Source: Chersky-806 sp036502405 (GTDB taxonomy: Bacteria; Actinomycetota; Acidimicrobiia; IMCC26256; JAENVU01). Taken from it: a stretch of 64,000 nt of DNA. Within the stretch, counting starts at the first letter, position 1, and each line of letters opens with the position of its first letter. Below, piece after piece: positions 17,283 through 26,050 of the stretch. Under the pieces are notes generated by a model. The model made no database searches, was not told where the DNA came from, and saw only the letters and a program-made list of their open reading frames with translations. The position numbers were made by a program, and so were the translations under genes. The DNA lies in NCBI GenBank assembly GCA_036502405.1, contig DASXYP010000024.1, positions 28,353-92,352 on the forward strand. Reading direction: 5' to 3'.

Positions 17283-17314
17283 GACTTCACGAGGCGCACG
17301 AGGAGGAGGTGAGC

Positions 17315-17830
17315 GTGGTGCCCGATCGGCTGGAGACCATCCGAGGCGTGGTGGAGCCGGCCCTGGCCCCGCTCGATCTCGGGATCTACGACCTCGTCGT
17401 CGCCGCCGGCACCGTCCGGCTCGTGGTCGACCGCCCCGGCGGGGTCGACATCGACACCCTCGAGGCCGCCAGCCGCGCCGTCTCCCCCCGGCTCGAGGAG
17501 CTGGACGAGATGTCCGGCCCGTACACCCTCGAGGTCAGCAGCCCCGGCGTCGAGCGGACGTTGCGGACCCCGGAGCACTTCGCCGGCGCCGTCGGCACCG
17601 AGGTCTCCGTGAAGGCCCGCAACGCCGACGGGGCGATGGAGCGGATCCGGGGCCTGCTCATCGCCGCAGGCCCCGACCACGTCACCCTCCGCGTCGACGA
17701 CGGCGACCGCGACATCGAGATCAGCTCGATCGAAGCCGCCCGCACGGTCTTCGACTGGTCACCCGCCCCCAAGCCGGGCAAGGGCTCGAAGCCCGGCCGC
17801 ACCAAGAAGGAAGCAGCAGCACGCCCATGA
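17315..17830 (+). CDS. rimP: Ribosome maturation factor RimP
   Basis: RimP assists 30S subunit assembly. The 171-residue product shows the N-terminal domain motif YDLVVAAGTVRLVVDRPGG, then VSPRLEELDEM and the family hallmark YTLEVSSPGVERTLRTPEHF. The C-terminal SH3-like domain is followed by a Lys-rich tail. GTG at 17315 lies 5 nt after AGGAGGAGG; a GTG at 17309 is also in frame but too close to it. nusA begins 19 bp downstream, in the classic rimP-nusA-ylxR-infB operon. Confidence 0.95.
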   Translation: MVPDRLETIRGVVEPALAPLDLGIYDLVVAAGTVRLVVDRPGGVDIDTLEAASRAVSPRLEELDEMSGPYTLEVSSPGVERTLRTPEHFAGAVGTEVSVKARNADGAMERIRGLLIAAGPDHVTLRVDDGDRDIEISSIEAARTVFDWSPAPKPGKGSKPGRTKKEAAARP

Positions 17831-17849
17831 ATAGCCAAGCGGTACGCCC

Positions 17850-19211
17850 ATGAACTCCGAGATGATGGAAGCGCTCTACACGATCGAGCGCGAGAAGGGG
17901 ATCTCGGTCGAGATCATGCTCGAGGCGCTCGCGAACGCGCTCGTGACCGCCTACAAGCGGATGCCCGAGGCGGCCGAGGAGGCGCTGGTCGAGATCGACA
18001 TCGAGACCGGTGACATCCACGTCATCGCCCAGGAGCTCGACGAGGACGGCCAGGTCGTCAAGGAGTGGGACGACACCCCGAACGACTTCGGGCGCATCGC
18101 GGCGCAGACCGCCAAGCAGGTGATCCTCCAGCGCATCCGTGAGGCGGAGCGCGAGATGAAGTACGAGGAGTACGCGGGCCGCGAGGGCGACATCGTCACC
18201 GGGATCATCCAGCAGACCGACCAGCGCTACACGCTGCTCGACCTGGGCAAGGTCGAGGCGTTGCTGCCCCAGGCCGAGCAGGTCCAGAACGAGCGCTACG
18301 AGCACGGCAGCCGCCTCAAGGCGTACATCGTCGAGGTCCGCAAGACCGCGAAGGGCCCCCAGATCGTCGTGAGCCGGACCCACCCGGGCCTGGTCAAGCG
18401 GCTCTTCGAGCTCGAGGTGCCGGAGCTGCTCGACGGCGTCGTGGAGCTGAAGGCGGTCGCGCGCGAGCCCGGCCACCGCACCAAGATCGCGGTCGCGTCC
18501 AACGACCAGAACGTGGATCCGGTCGGCGCCTGCGTCGGCGCCCGGGGCTCCCGCGTCCGGATGGTGGTGAACGAGGTCCGCGGCGAGAAGGTCGACATCG
18601 TCCCGTACACCGACGACCCGGCCGAGTTCGTGATGAAGGCGCTCGCACCGGCGCGTGTGCGCGAGGTGCGCATCCACCCCGAGACCGGGATCGCCGAGGT
18701 GATCGTCCCGGACTTCCAGCTGTCGCTCGCGATCGGCAAGGAAGGCCAGAACGCGCGCCTCGCGGCCCGGCTGACCGGGTGGCGGGTCGACATCAAGAGC
18801 GAGAGCCAGCTCGCCGAGGAGGAGTCCGGCGGCGGGGTCGAGTACGCCGAGGGCGAGTGGGTCGAGGGCCCGTCGGGCGAGCTCGTCTGGCAGCCGGCCG
18901 AGGGTGGCGACGCGATCTCCGCCGCCGAGGCGGGCTACGCGTCGCCGGATCTCGGCGCCGCGGTCGGCGAGGGCGAGGCGAAGCCGGTGCTCGACCCGAC
19001 CAGCCTGGGTGACAAGCCGACACCTCCGCCCGCGCCCCCGGCGCCCGCGCCGGCCGCGGTCGACGAGTCGGCACCCGAGGCCCCGACCGGCGAGCCGACC
19101 GAAGCTCCAGCGGCCGGGGTGGAGGAGCCAACGGCGCCATCGACCCAGACCGAAGCCGGCGGTGCGCCGTTGGCGACCAGCCAAGGCGAGAAGGAGGGGA
19201 CGGTCAGTTAG
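17850..19211 (+). CDS. nusA: Transcription termination/antitermination factor NusA
   Basis: NusA modulates RNA polymerase pausing and termination. The 453-residue protein has the N-terminal RNAP-binding domain (MEALYTIEREKGISVEIMLEA...), an S1 domain (EGDIVTGIIQQ...YTLLDLGKVEALLP) around residues 110-180, and two KH domains. KH signatures are VGACVGARGSRVRM and LAIGKEGQNARLAARLTGW. The C terminus after about residue 330 is an Ala/Pro/Glu-rich low-complexity tail. There are no acidic AR repeats, as usual outside proteobacteria. NusA may feed back on the leader attenuator of its own operon. Confidence 0.96.
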   Translation: MNSEMMEALYTIEREKGISVEIMLEALANALVTAYKRMPEAAEEALVEIDIETGDIHVIAQELDEDGQVVKEWDDTPNDFGRIAAQTAKQVILQRIREAEREMKYEEYAGREGDIVTGIIQQTDQRYTLLDLGKVEALLPQAEQVQNERYEHGSRLKAYIVEVRKTAKGPQIVVSRTHPGLVKRLFELEVPELLDGVVELKAVAREPGHRTKIAVASNDQNVDPVGACVGARGSRVRMVVNEVRGEKVDIVPYTDDPAEFVMKALAPARVREVRIHPETGIAEVIVPDFQLSLAIGKEGQNARLAARLTGWRVDIKSESQLAEEESGGGVEYAEGEWVEGPSGELVWQPAEGGDAISAAEAGYASPDLGAAVGEGEAKPVLDPTSLGDKPTPPPAPPAPAPAAVDESAPEAPTGEPTEAPAAGVEEPTAPSTQTEAGGAPLATSQGEKEGTVS

Positions 19212-19470
19212 CGCGACCATCGAGCGCAGCTGCATCGGGTGCGGCCGGAGAGCGGCACCTGCGGCGCTCGACCGGATCGCCCGGCGCCCGGACGGCAGCC
19301 TCGGCATCGGTCGGAACGAGCCGGGCCGCGGCGCCTGGATCTGCACCGGCTCGGTGGCGTGCTTCGACCGGGCAGTGCGCCGGAAGGCCCTGGAGCGGTC
19401 GCTCCGACGGCCGGTGAGCACCACCGACATGGAAGGGCTCCGTGCGAGACTGTACGGAGCCGCCCCGTAG
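19162..19470 (+). CDS. ylxR: YlxR family (DUF448) RNA-binding protein
   Basis: YlxR is a small nucleic-acid-binding protein always found between nusA and infB. The core is ERSCIGCGRRAAPAALDRIA followed by the GRGAWIC segment and the C-terminal RKALERSL. The nearest canonical start in frame is GTG at 19162, which overlaps nusA by 50 bp and gives 102 residues. A strong AAGGAGGGG at 19191-19199 is instead spaced for a GTT codon at 19207, so the true start is uncertain. Function in this organism is inferred from the family. Confidence 0.82.
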   Translation: MRRWRPAKARRRGRSVSATIERSCIGCGRRAAPAALDRIARRPDGSLGIGRNEPGRGAWICTGSVACFDRAVRRKALERSLRRPVSTTDMEGLRARLYGAAP

Positions 19471-19591
19471 GGGGCGCAGCCGCGGCCCTGTCGGGCCGGG
19501 ACGGGAACACCGATCGGCTCCACTCGGAGCCGGCGGGCACCAGCAACGGCCCCAGCCGGGGCCGGGACAGCAACAAGGGACGGATCTGGCC

Positions 19592-22288
19592 TTGGCCACG
19601 AAGAAGATCAGGGTGTACGAGCTCGCCCGAGAGCTCGGCGTCGACAACCAGGTGGTCCTGGATCTCGCCGAGGAGCTCAAGATCGGGGTGAAGAGCCACT
19701 CGTCGAGCATCGACGATCCCTCGGCCGACCGCGTCCGCCGGCTGGCGGACAGCCGCGAGCTGCGCGGCGAGCCCATCGTGGACGAGCCCAAGCCGAAGGC
19801 GGCGCCGACGACCGGTGCGCGCGGGCGCGGCAAGCCCGCTCCCGCGGCGCCCGAGCCCGCGGTTCCGGTCGCAGCCGCGACCGAGACGGTCGCGCCCGAG
19901 ACCGCGCCCCCGCCGGAGCCCGAGCCCACCCGCCCCGCCCACCGGGTGGTCCGGTCGACCGGAGGCATCCCGGCGCCCGTCGCGCCTGCGCCCGCGCCGG
20001 CACCCGCACCCACTCCGCCGCCCGCCCGTCCCGCCACCCCGGCCGTGCCGGTGGCACCCGCCGCGTCGGCCGCGCCCGCAACCGAGGCGCCCGAAGCCGC
20101 GCCCGGCTCGCCGCCGCCCGCTCCGTTGCGCAGCGCCTCGGGCAAGACCATCCCACCCCCGCCGGGTCAGCGGCTCACCCCGCCCCCGCCGGGTCAGCGC
20201 GCGCCCGCGCCGGGCCGGACGACCGGTGGTCCGCCGCGCAGCGGCGGCCCGGGCGGCGCGAACCGTGGTGGGCCTCCCGGTGGCGGTGGCCCCGGCGGTC
20301 CGGGCGGCTTCAACCGGGGTGGTCCCCCGGGTGGCGGTCGCGGCGGTCCGGGTGGAGGTCCCGGCGGCTTCAACCGTGGCCGTCCGGGCGGTCCCGGACA
20401 GCGCCCGCGGCGCAAGAAGCGTCGTCGTCGCGGGCTCGAGGAGCTCGGGCCGCAGTCCGCGCCCACGCTCACGCCCGCCGACGTCCCGGTTCCCGAGGGC
20501 GAGATCGTCGTGCCCCGCGGGATCACGATCCAGGAGCTCGCGCCCAAGTTCAACCGGACGAGCGCGGACCTCGTGCGCATCCTGTTCGACGCGGGCGAGA
20601 TGGTCACCGGCACCCAGTCCCTTGCCGACGAGATGATCGAGCTCATCGCGCAGGAGCTCGGTGCCGAGATCCTGCTCGTCGAGCCGGGCCAGGAGGCCGA
20701 GCTCGAGCTGCAGGCGATGCTGGGCGACGACGACGAGGACGAGGACGAGGCGCTGCTGGAGCCGCGCGCCCCGGTCGTGACCGTCATGGGCCACGTGGAC
20801 CACGGCAAGACGACCCTGCTCGACCGGATCCGCGAGACGAACGTGGTCGCGGGCGAGGCCGGCGGCATCACCCAGCACATCGGTGCGTACCAGGTGGTCA
20901 AGAACGGCCGTCCGATCACGTTCATCGACACGCCGGGCCACGAGGCGTTCACCGCCATGCGGGCCCGGGGTGCCGAGGCGACCGACGTCGTGGTGCTCGT
21001 GGTCGCGGCGGACGACGGCGTCATGCCGCAGACGATCGAAGCGATCAACCACGCGCGTGCGGCCGAGGTGCCGATGGTCGTGGCGATCACGAAGGTCGAC
21101 CGCGAGAACGCAGACGTCACCCGGGTGAAGCAGCAGCTGGTGGAACAGGAGCTCGTGCCCGAGGAGTGGGGCGGCGACACCATCGTCAACGAGGTCGCGG
21201 CTACCCAGGGCCTCGGCATCGAGGAGCTCCTCGAGTCGATCCTCCTGCTCGCCGACCTCTACGACCCACCGCTTGCCGCGAACCCGAAGGAGCCGGCGCG
21301 CGCGTTCGTGCTCGAGTCCAACCTCGACCAGGGCCGCGGCCCGGTCGCGACCGTGATCGTGGATCGCGGCACGCTGCGGGTCGGCGATCCGGTCGTCGCC
21401 GGCGGTGGCTGGGGCAAGGTCCGGGCGATGTTCGACGAGGCCGGCCAGCAGGTCACCGAGGCCGGTCCCTCGACGCCGGTCGAGGTGCTCGGGCTCGACG
21501 ACGTCCCGCTCGCCGGGGACGAGCTGCGGGTCGCGCCGAACGAGAAGATCGCGCGGGCCGTTGCGGACGCGCGCTCGTACCGCCGCCGCGCCGCCAACCT
21601 GACCCACCCGATGACGCTCGCCGGTGGCGCCCGCCTCGAGGACATCTTCGCCATGGTCCAGCGGGGCGAGACCGCCACGCTCGGCCTCGTCCTCAAGGCG
21701 GACGTGCACGGCTCGCTCGAGGCGCTCACCGATGCGCTCCGCAAGCTCGACCAGGCCCACGACGAGGTGCGGCTGTCGTTCGTGCACCGCGCGGTGGGCG
21801 GCATCACCGAGTCGGACATCAACCTCGCCGCAGTCGCCAACGCGACCGTCATCGGCTTCAACGTGCGCCCGGACCGCAAGGCCCGTGAGCTCGCCGAGTC
21901 CGAGCAGGTCGACGTCCGCCTCTACGAGGTCATCTACGAGGTGCTCGACGACGTCAGCAAGGCGCTGCTCGGCATGCTCAAGCCCGAGTACGAGGAGGTC
22001 GTCACCGGCGACGCGGAGGTGCGCGAGATCTTCGGCGTGCCGCGCGTCGGCAAGGTGGCCGGCTGCTACGTGCTCAACGGGGTCATCACCCGGGGCTCGA
22101 AGGTGCGCTTCCTGCGCGAGGGCGTCGTCATCTGGAAGGGCGCGATCGCGACCCTGCGCCGGTTCAAGGACGACGTCCGGGAGGTCCGGGAGGGCTTCGA
22201 GTGCGGCATCGGGCTCGAGAACTTCCAGGACCTCAAGGCCGGCGACGTCATCGAGACCTACGAGGAGCGCGAGATCGCCCGCGTCTGA
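19592..22288 (+). CDS. infB: Translation initiation factor IF-2
   Basis: IF-2 is the GTPase that places initiator tRNA on the 30S subunit. The 898-residue protein has an IF2_N domain at residues 3-40 (IRVYELARELGVDNQVVLDL). A Pro/Ala linker and then a Gly/Arg-rich low-complexity stretch follow (GGPGGFNRGG-type repeats at about 20220-20410). The G domain has VMGHVDHGKTT, DTPGHEAF and AITKVDR, with Thr replacing Asn in the G4 motif. Domains II to IV follow. The start is TTG at 19592, chosen by alignment to LATKKIRVYE; the only Shine-Dalgarno-like run is weak. Confidence 0.95.
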   Translation: MATKKIRVYELARELGVDNQVVLDLAEELKIGVKSHSSSIDDPSADRVRRLADSRELRGEPIVDEPKPKAAPTTGARGRGKPAPAAPEPAVPVAAATETVAPETAPPPEPEPTRPAHRVVRSTGGIPAPVAPAPAPAPAPTPPPARPATPAVPVAPAASAAPATEAPEAAPGSPPPAPLRSASGKTIPPPPGQRLTPPPPGQRAPAPGRTTGGPPRSGGPGGANRGGPPGGGGPGGPGGFNRGGPPGGGRGGPGGGPGGFNRGRPGGPGQRPRRKKRRRRGLEELGPQSAPTLTPADVPVPEGEIVVPRGITIQELAPKFNRTSADLVRILFDAGEMVTGTQSLADEMIELIAQELGAEILLVEPGQEAELELQAMLGDDDEDEDEALLEPRAPVVTVMGHVDHGKTTLLDRIRETNVVAGEAGGITQHIGAYQVVKNGRPITFIDTPGHEAFTAMRARGAEATDVVVLVVAADDGVMPQTIEAINHARAAEVPMVVAITKVDRENADVTRVKQQLVEQELVPEEWGGDTIVNEVAATQGLGIEELLESILLLADLYDPPLAANPKEPARAFVLESNLDQGRGPVATVIVDRGTLRVGDPVVAGGGWGKVRAMFDEAGQQVTEAGPSTPVEVLGLDDVPLAGDELRVAPNEKIARAVADARSYRRRAANLTHPMTLAGGARLEDIFAMVQRGETATLGLVLKADVHGSLEALTDALRKLDQAHDEVRLSFVHRAVGGITESDINLAAVANATVIGFNVRPDRKARELAESEQVDVRLYEVIYEVLDDVSKALLGMLKPEYEEVVTGDAEVREIFGVPRVGKVAGCYVLNGVITRGSKVRFLREGVVIWKGAIATLRRFKDDVREVREGFECGIGLENFQDLKAGDVIETYEEREIARV

Positions 22289-22349
22289 GGCGGCCCTCCT
22301 GGGTCGCTGCAGCCTGCGCGGCTCCGGGTCGTTCCGGCGGTCGAGCGCC

Positions 22350-22379
22350 AGATCTTCGGAAGGGAGCCGCCGGAGATCT
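22350..22379 (+). terminator. Hairpin after infB
   Basis: AGATCTTCGG pairs with CCGGAGATCT (one G-U pair) around a 10-nt loop, about 60 bp after the infB stop, without a T tract. The surrounding bases (22300-22350) resemble the dispersed GGTCGCTCCG repeat family. Confidence 0.45.
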
Positions 22380-22438
22380 TGGGCACAGTGGCCAGTCCGA
22401 AATGTCGCCGGCGGCCCGGGTGGCGCGACAATGGCGCG

Positions 22439-22726
22439 GTGCACGCCGCCGCGGTCCGCTTCGACCTCCATGTGCCGGCCAGCCGGTCGCTCAAGGCGAA
22501 GCGAGCGGCCATCCGCCCGGTGGTGGACGGGCTCCGGCACCGGTTCAAGGTGTCGGTCGCCGAGGTCGACTACCAGGACCAGTGGCAGCGCGCCTCGATC
22601 GGCGTCGCACTGGTCGACGGGAGTGCTGCGCACCTCGAGGAGGTGATGGCATCCGTGGAGCGGTTCGTCGCTCGGGCCCCCGACCTCGATCTCCTGGACA
22701 CCGAGACCGCGTGGCTCGAGTCATGA
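22439..22726 (+). CDS. ylxP: YlxP family (DUF503) protein
   Basis: A 95-residue DUF503 protein of unknown function, conserved between infB and rbfA in many bacteria. The family core VRFDLHVPASRSLKAKRAAI is at the N terminus. VSVAEVDYQDQWQRASIGVA and the C-terminal helix follow. The GTG at 22439 is chosen because it places the first strand at the start, as in relatives. GACAAT ends 6 nt before it, a possible leaderless -10. The stop overlaps rbfA (ATGA). Confidence 0.85.
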   Translation: MHAAAVRFDLHVPASRSLKAKRAAIRPVVDGLRHRFKVSVAEVDYQDQWQRASIGVALVDGSAAHLEEVMASVERFVARAPDLDLLDTETAWLES

Positions 22727-23115
22727 GTCGGCGCCAGGCTCCCCGCCAGTACCCGCGTGCCGCGCGCGTGAACGAGGTCGTGCGCGAGGCGCTCGCCGAG
22801 GAGCTCGAGCGGATGTCCGATCCCCGGCTCGGGTTCGTGACGCTGACGGGCGTCGAGGTGAGCCCGGACATCCGCTACGCGGACGTCTACTACTCCGCGT
22901 TCGGGACCGACGACGAGCAGGCCGGGAGCTCGAACGCGCTGCGCTCGGCGAGCCCCCGGCTGCGGGCCGTGCTGGGCAAGCAGGTGCGGCTCAAGTTCGT
23001 GCCCGAGCTGCGGTTCCACGAGGACCCCGCGGTCGCGCAGGGCCGGCGGATCGAGGAGGTCATCCGCTCCATCCACGACGGCGCGGTCGTCCCCGACGAG
23101 GATGGACGCTCGTGA
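22723..23115 (+). CDS. rbfA: Ribosome-binding factor A
   Basis: RbfA is a KH-fold factor for late 30S maturation. The 130-residue product has RAARVNEVVREALAEELERM at the N terminus, the core FVTLTGVEVSPDIRYADVYY, and the C-terminal KFVPELRFHEDPAVAQGRRI. It overlaps ylxP at its start (ATGA) and nrnA at its end (GTGA), so the three genes form a tight translationally coupled unit. Confidence 0.95.
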   Translation: MSRRQAPRQYPRAARVNEVVREALAEELERMSDPRLGFVTLTGVEVSPDIRYADVYYSAFGTDDEQAGSSNALRSASPRLRAVLGKQVRLKFVPELRFHEDPAVAQGRRIEEVIRSIHDGAVVPDEDGRS

Positions 23116-24086
23116 GCGCGCGAGAGAGCGTCGACGAAGCCCTGACCCGGGCCGCGAAGGCGATCGACGGGGCCGAGGTGGTCGCGCTCGCCTGCCACGT
23201 CACTCCCGACGGCGACGCGCTCGGGTCGACGCTGGCGCTGCACCACGTGCTGCGCGCCGCGGGCATGAGCAGCATCGCCTCCTTCCCGAAGCCGTTCCGC
23301 GTGGCGACCCACTACCGCGAGCTGCCGGGCCTCGAGCTGCTCGCGCCCCCCGAGGAGTTCCCGACCCGACCCGACGTGATGGTCACCTTCGACTGCGGCT
23401 CGCTCGACCGCCTGGGCGGGCTGCGCCCGTCGGCCGAGGCCGCAGCCGAGCTGATCGTGGTCGACCACCACGTCTCGAACGACCGCTACGGCACGATCAA
23501 CGTCATCGACCCCGATGCCGCGGCCAGTGGGGTCCTCGTTCGGCGCCTCATCGAGCGCCTCGGGCTGGCACTGAACGACGCGGCCGCGGTCTGCCTGTAC
23601 GCGGCGCTCATCTGCGACACCGGGCGGTTCCAGTACGAGACGACGTGCCCCGACGTGTTCGCGCTCGCCGGCGAGCTGGTCGGCTACGACGTCCCGGTCA
23701 GCCGGCTCAGCCGGACGCTGTTCGAGGAGCACCGGTTCGCCTACCTCCAGCTGCTCGCCGAAGCGGTCGCCAACGCGGAGCTGGTGCGCGAGCAGTCCTT
23801 CGTCTGGACCGCGGTGACCCAGGACATGCTGGCCCGCCACGACGTCAGCCTCGAAGAGGTCGAGGGCCTGATCGACATCATCCGGCGCACTGCAGAAGCC
23901 GACGTCGCCTGCGTCCTGAAGGAAGAGCCGGACGGCACGGTGAAGGTCAGCCTGCGCTCGGTCGGCGCCGCGGACGTCCGGCACCTCGCCGCGGCCCACG
24001 GTGGCGGCGGGCACCGCTTCGCGGCGGGCTTCACGTCGGAGGCCGGGATCGACGAGACCGTCGACCGCATCCGCGCGGCGCTGTAG
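23112..24086 (+). CDS. nrnA: DHH/DHHA1 bifunctional oligoribonuclease / pAp phosphatase
   Basis: NrnA degrades nano-RNAs and dephosphorylates pAp. The 324-residue protein has the DHH-family motifs CHVTPDGDALGS (about residue 30), VTFDCGS, VVDHHVSND (about residue 118) and CDTGRFQYETT, then the DHHA1 signature HGGGGHRFAAGF near the C terminus. The position between rbfA and truB is the standard actinobacterial context. A small hairpin, CGACCC-GAA-GGGTCG (24087-24101), lies between it and truB. Confidence 0.92.
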   Translation: MSARESVDEALTRAAKAIDGAEVVALACHVTPDGDALGSTLALHHVLRAAGMSSIASFPKPFRVATHYRELPGLELLAPPEEFPTRPDVMVTFDCGSLDRLGGLRPSAEAAAELIVVDHHVSNDRYGTINVIDPDAAASGVLVRRLIERLGLALNDAAAVCLYAALICDTGRFQYETTCPDVFALAGELVGYDVPVSRLSRTLFEEHRFAYLQLLAEAVANAELVREQSFVWTAVTQDMLARHDVSLEEVEGLIDIIRRTAEADVACVLKEEPDGTVKVSLRSVGAADVRHLAAAHGGGGHRFAAGFTSEAGIDETVDRIRAAL

Positions 24087-24113
24087 CGACCCGAAGGGTC
24101 GACGGCGGGAATC

Positions 24114-25010
24114 ATGATCCACGATGGACTGGTGGTGGTCGACAAGCCGGCCGGCTTCACCTCCCACGACGTCGTGGCCAAGCTGCGCAAGGCGTTCGGC
24201 CAGAAGCGCGTCGGTCACGCAGGCACGCTCGACCCGGACGCGACCGGCGTGCTGCTCGTCGGGCTCGGACGGGTGACGCGGCTGCTGCGCTTCCTGCAGG
24301 AGACCACCAAGAGCTACCGCGGGACCGTCGCGTTCGGCGTGGCCACCGACACGCTCGACGCCGCGGGCGCGGTCCTCGAGCGCCGCGCGATGCCGGTGAC
24401 CGAGGCCGACGTCGTGGCCGCGACGTGCCGGTTCGTCGGGGACCTGCAGCAGGTCCCGCCGATGGTCTCGGCGCTGAAGGTCGACGGGCGCCGCCTCCAC
24501 GAGCTCGCGCGGGCGGGGGAGGTCGTGGAGCGCAAGGCCCGGGCGGTGCACGTCGACCGGTTCGAGGTCGAGGCGTTCGAGCCGGGCCCGTTCCCCACCG
24601 CGACGGTGCTCGTCGACTGCTCGAGCGGCACGTACGTCCGGTCGCTCGCCGCGGACCTCGGCGCGGCGCTCGGCGGCCCGGCCCACCTCGCGTCGCTGCG
24701 CCGGCTCCGGGTCGGGTCGTTCACGGTCGACGAGGCGCACCCGCTGGATGTGGTGGAGCAGGACCCGGCGGCGGCGGTCCTCAGCCCGGTCGACGCGATG
24801 CGTGGGTTGGAGCGAGCCTGCGTCGGGGCCGAGACGGCGCGGGCGGTCGCCCACGGCTCGGTGTTCCCGAGCAGCGCGTTCGAGGTCTCCGGCCCCGGGC
24901 CCTACGCGGTCGTGGACGAGGACGGTGCGCTCCTCGCGATCTACGAGCACCGGGGTGCGGGGCTCAAGCCGGCCGTCGTCCTTCCTCCAGGCGAGGTCGC
25001 GGGGCCGTGA
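24114..25010 (+). CDS. truB: tRNA pseudouridine-55 synthase
   Basis: TruB forms pseudouridine 55 in the T-arm of tRNAs. In 298 residues I see the N-terminal GLVVVDKPAGFTSHDVV and the catalytic motif GHAGTLDPDATGVLLV with the nucleophilic Asp near residue 40. YRGTVAFGVATDTLDAAG and a C-terminal PUA-like region complete the protein. It begins 27 bp after nrnA, with ribF 16 bp downstream. Confidence 0.96.
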   Translation: MIHDGLVVVDKPAGFTSHDVVAKLRKAFGQKRVGHAGTLDPDATGVLLVGLGRVTRLLRFLQETTKSYRGTVAFGVATDTLDAAGAVLERRAMPVTEADVVAATCRFVGDLQQVPPMVSALKVDGRRLHELARAGEVVERKARAVHVDRFEVEAFEPGPFPTATVLVDCSSGTYVRSLAADLGAALGGPAHLASLRRLRVGSFTVDEAHPLDVVEQDPAAAVLSPVDAMRGLERACVGAETARAVAHGSVFPSSAFEVSGPGPYAVVDEDGALLAIYEHRGAGLKPAVVLPPGEVAGP

Positions 25011-25026
25011 CCGCCAGAATGGCGCC

Positions 25027-25983
25027 GTGACCACCACCCGCGTCGTGCGCCCGACCGAGGACCGCACCCCGATCAGCGACGGCAGCGTCGTGACCATCGG
25101 CGCCTACGACGGGGTCCACCAGGGCCACGAGAAGGTGCTCCGGCTGGTCCGCGACCTCGCGGACGCGCGTGGCCTCGATGCCTGCCTCGTCACGTTCGAC
25201 CGCCATCCCGCGCAGGTCGTCCGCCCCGATTCCGCACCGTGCCTGCTCACCTCCCTCGACCAGAAGCTGGAGCTGCTCACCGCGCTCGAGCTCGTGGACA
25301 TCGTGTGCGTGCTGCGATTCGACGAGGCGCGCAGCCACGAAGCCGCGGAGGACTTCGTGCGCGAGGTGCTCGTCGGCCTCCTGCGGGCGCGGGTCGTCGT
25401 GGTCGGCGCGGACTTCCACTTCGGGTACCGGCGTGGCGGCAACGTCGCCCTCCTGGAGCAGATGGGCAAGGACCTCGGCTTCGAGGTCGTCGGCCTCGGG
25501 CTCGTGGCGCCGGAGGGAGACGACCGGGAGCCGTACTCGTCGACCCGCGTGCGGGGGGCGCTGGCCAACGGCGACGTCGCCGCGGCGGCCTCGCTGCTCG
25601 GCCATCCCCACGAGGTCCGGGGCACGGTGGTCCGCGGCGACCAGCGGGGTCGCGAGCTCGGGTTCCCGACCGCGAACGTCGCGGTGCCCGAGGAGATCTG
25701 CCTGCCGGCGGACGGGATCTACGCGGGGGAGTACCAGGGCCCCGACGGGGTCTGGCGCCCGGCGGCCATCTCCCTCGGCCGGCGCCCGACGTTCTACGAG
25801 GACGCCGAGCACTCGCTGCTCGAGGCCTACCTGCTCGACTTCGACGGGGACCTCTACGGCCAGCCGGCCTCGGTGCGGTTCCTGGAGCGGCTGCGGGGCG
25901 AGCAGCGCTTCGACTCGGTCGACGACCTCGTGGCCCAGATGGCCAAGGACGTCGAGGCGACCCGCCAGGTGGTGGGGTCCTAG
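25027..25983 (+). CDS. ribF: Bifunctional riboflavin kinase / FAD synthetase
   Basis: RibF makes FMN and FAD from riboflavin. The 318-residue protein has an N-terminal nucleotidyltransferase domain with GAYDGVHQGHEKVL (the HxGH-like site), DFHFGYRRGGN and SSTRVRGALANGDV. The C-terminal flavokinase domain contains RGRELGFPTANV and GRRPTF. The GTG at 25027 is supported by homology; CAGAAT ends 6 nt before it, hinting at a leaderless transcript. It precedes rpsO, as in many actinobacteria. Confidence 0.95.
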   Translation: MTTTRVVRPTEDRTPISDGSVVTIGAYDGVHQGHEKVLRLVRDLADARGLDACLVTFDRHPAQVVRPDSAPCLLTSLDQKLELLTALELVDIVCVLRFDEARSHEAAEDFVREVLVGLLRARVVVVGADFHFGYRRGGNVALLEQMGKDLGFEVVGLGLVAPEGDDREPYSSTRVRGALANGDVAAAASLLGHPHEVRGTVVRGDQRGRELGFPTANVAVPEEICLPADGIYAGEYQGPDGVWRPAAISLGRRPTFYEDAEHSLLEAYLLDFDGDLYGQPASVRFLERLRGEQRFDSVDDLVAQMAKDVEATRQVVGS

Positions 25984-26017
25984 AGGGCCCCGAATGGGGT
26001 CCTCGTGATACGCTTTT
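25984..26017 (+). terminator. Hairpin with T tract after ribF
   Basis: AGGGCCCC pairs with GGGGTCCT (8 bp, one G-U) around GAAT immediately after the ribF stop. A CTTTTTCC run follows about 10 nt later. The gap also contains TACGCT (26009-26014), a possible -10 for rpsO. Confidence 0.45.
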
Positions 26018-26050
26018 TCCTTCCGCAACCGAAAGAATCTCTCTCCGCGC

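Noticed and set aside
20218..20410. Tandem GGNCCNGGNGG-type repeats that could be a minisatellite or CRISPR-like array
   Set aside because: They encode the Gly/Arg-rich linker of IF-2 and keep its frame.
19208..22633. A minus-strand frame of over 1,100 codons opposite infB
   Set aside because: Low stop density on the antisense strand is a high-GC artefact; the plus strand encodes a complete IF-2.
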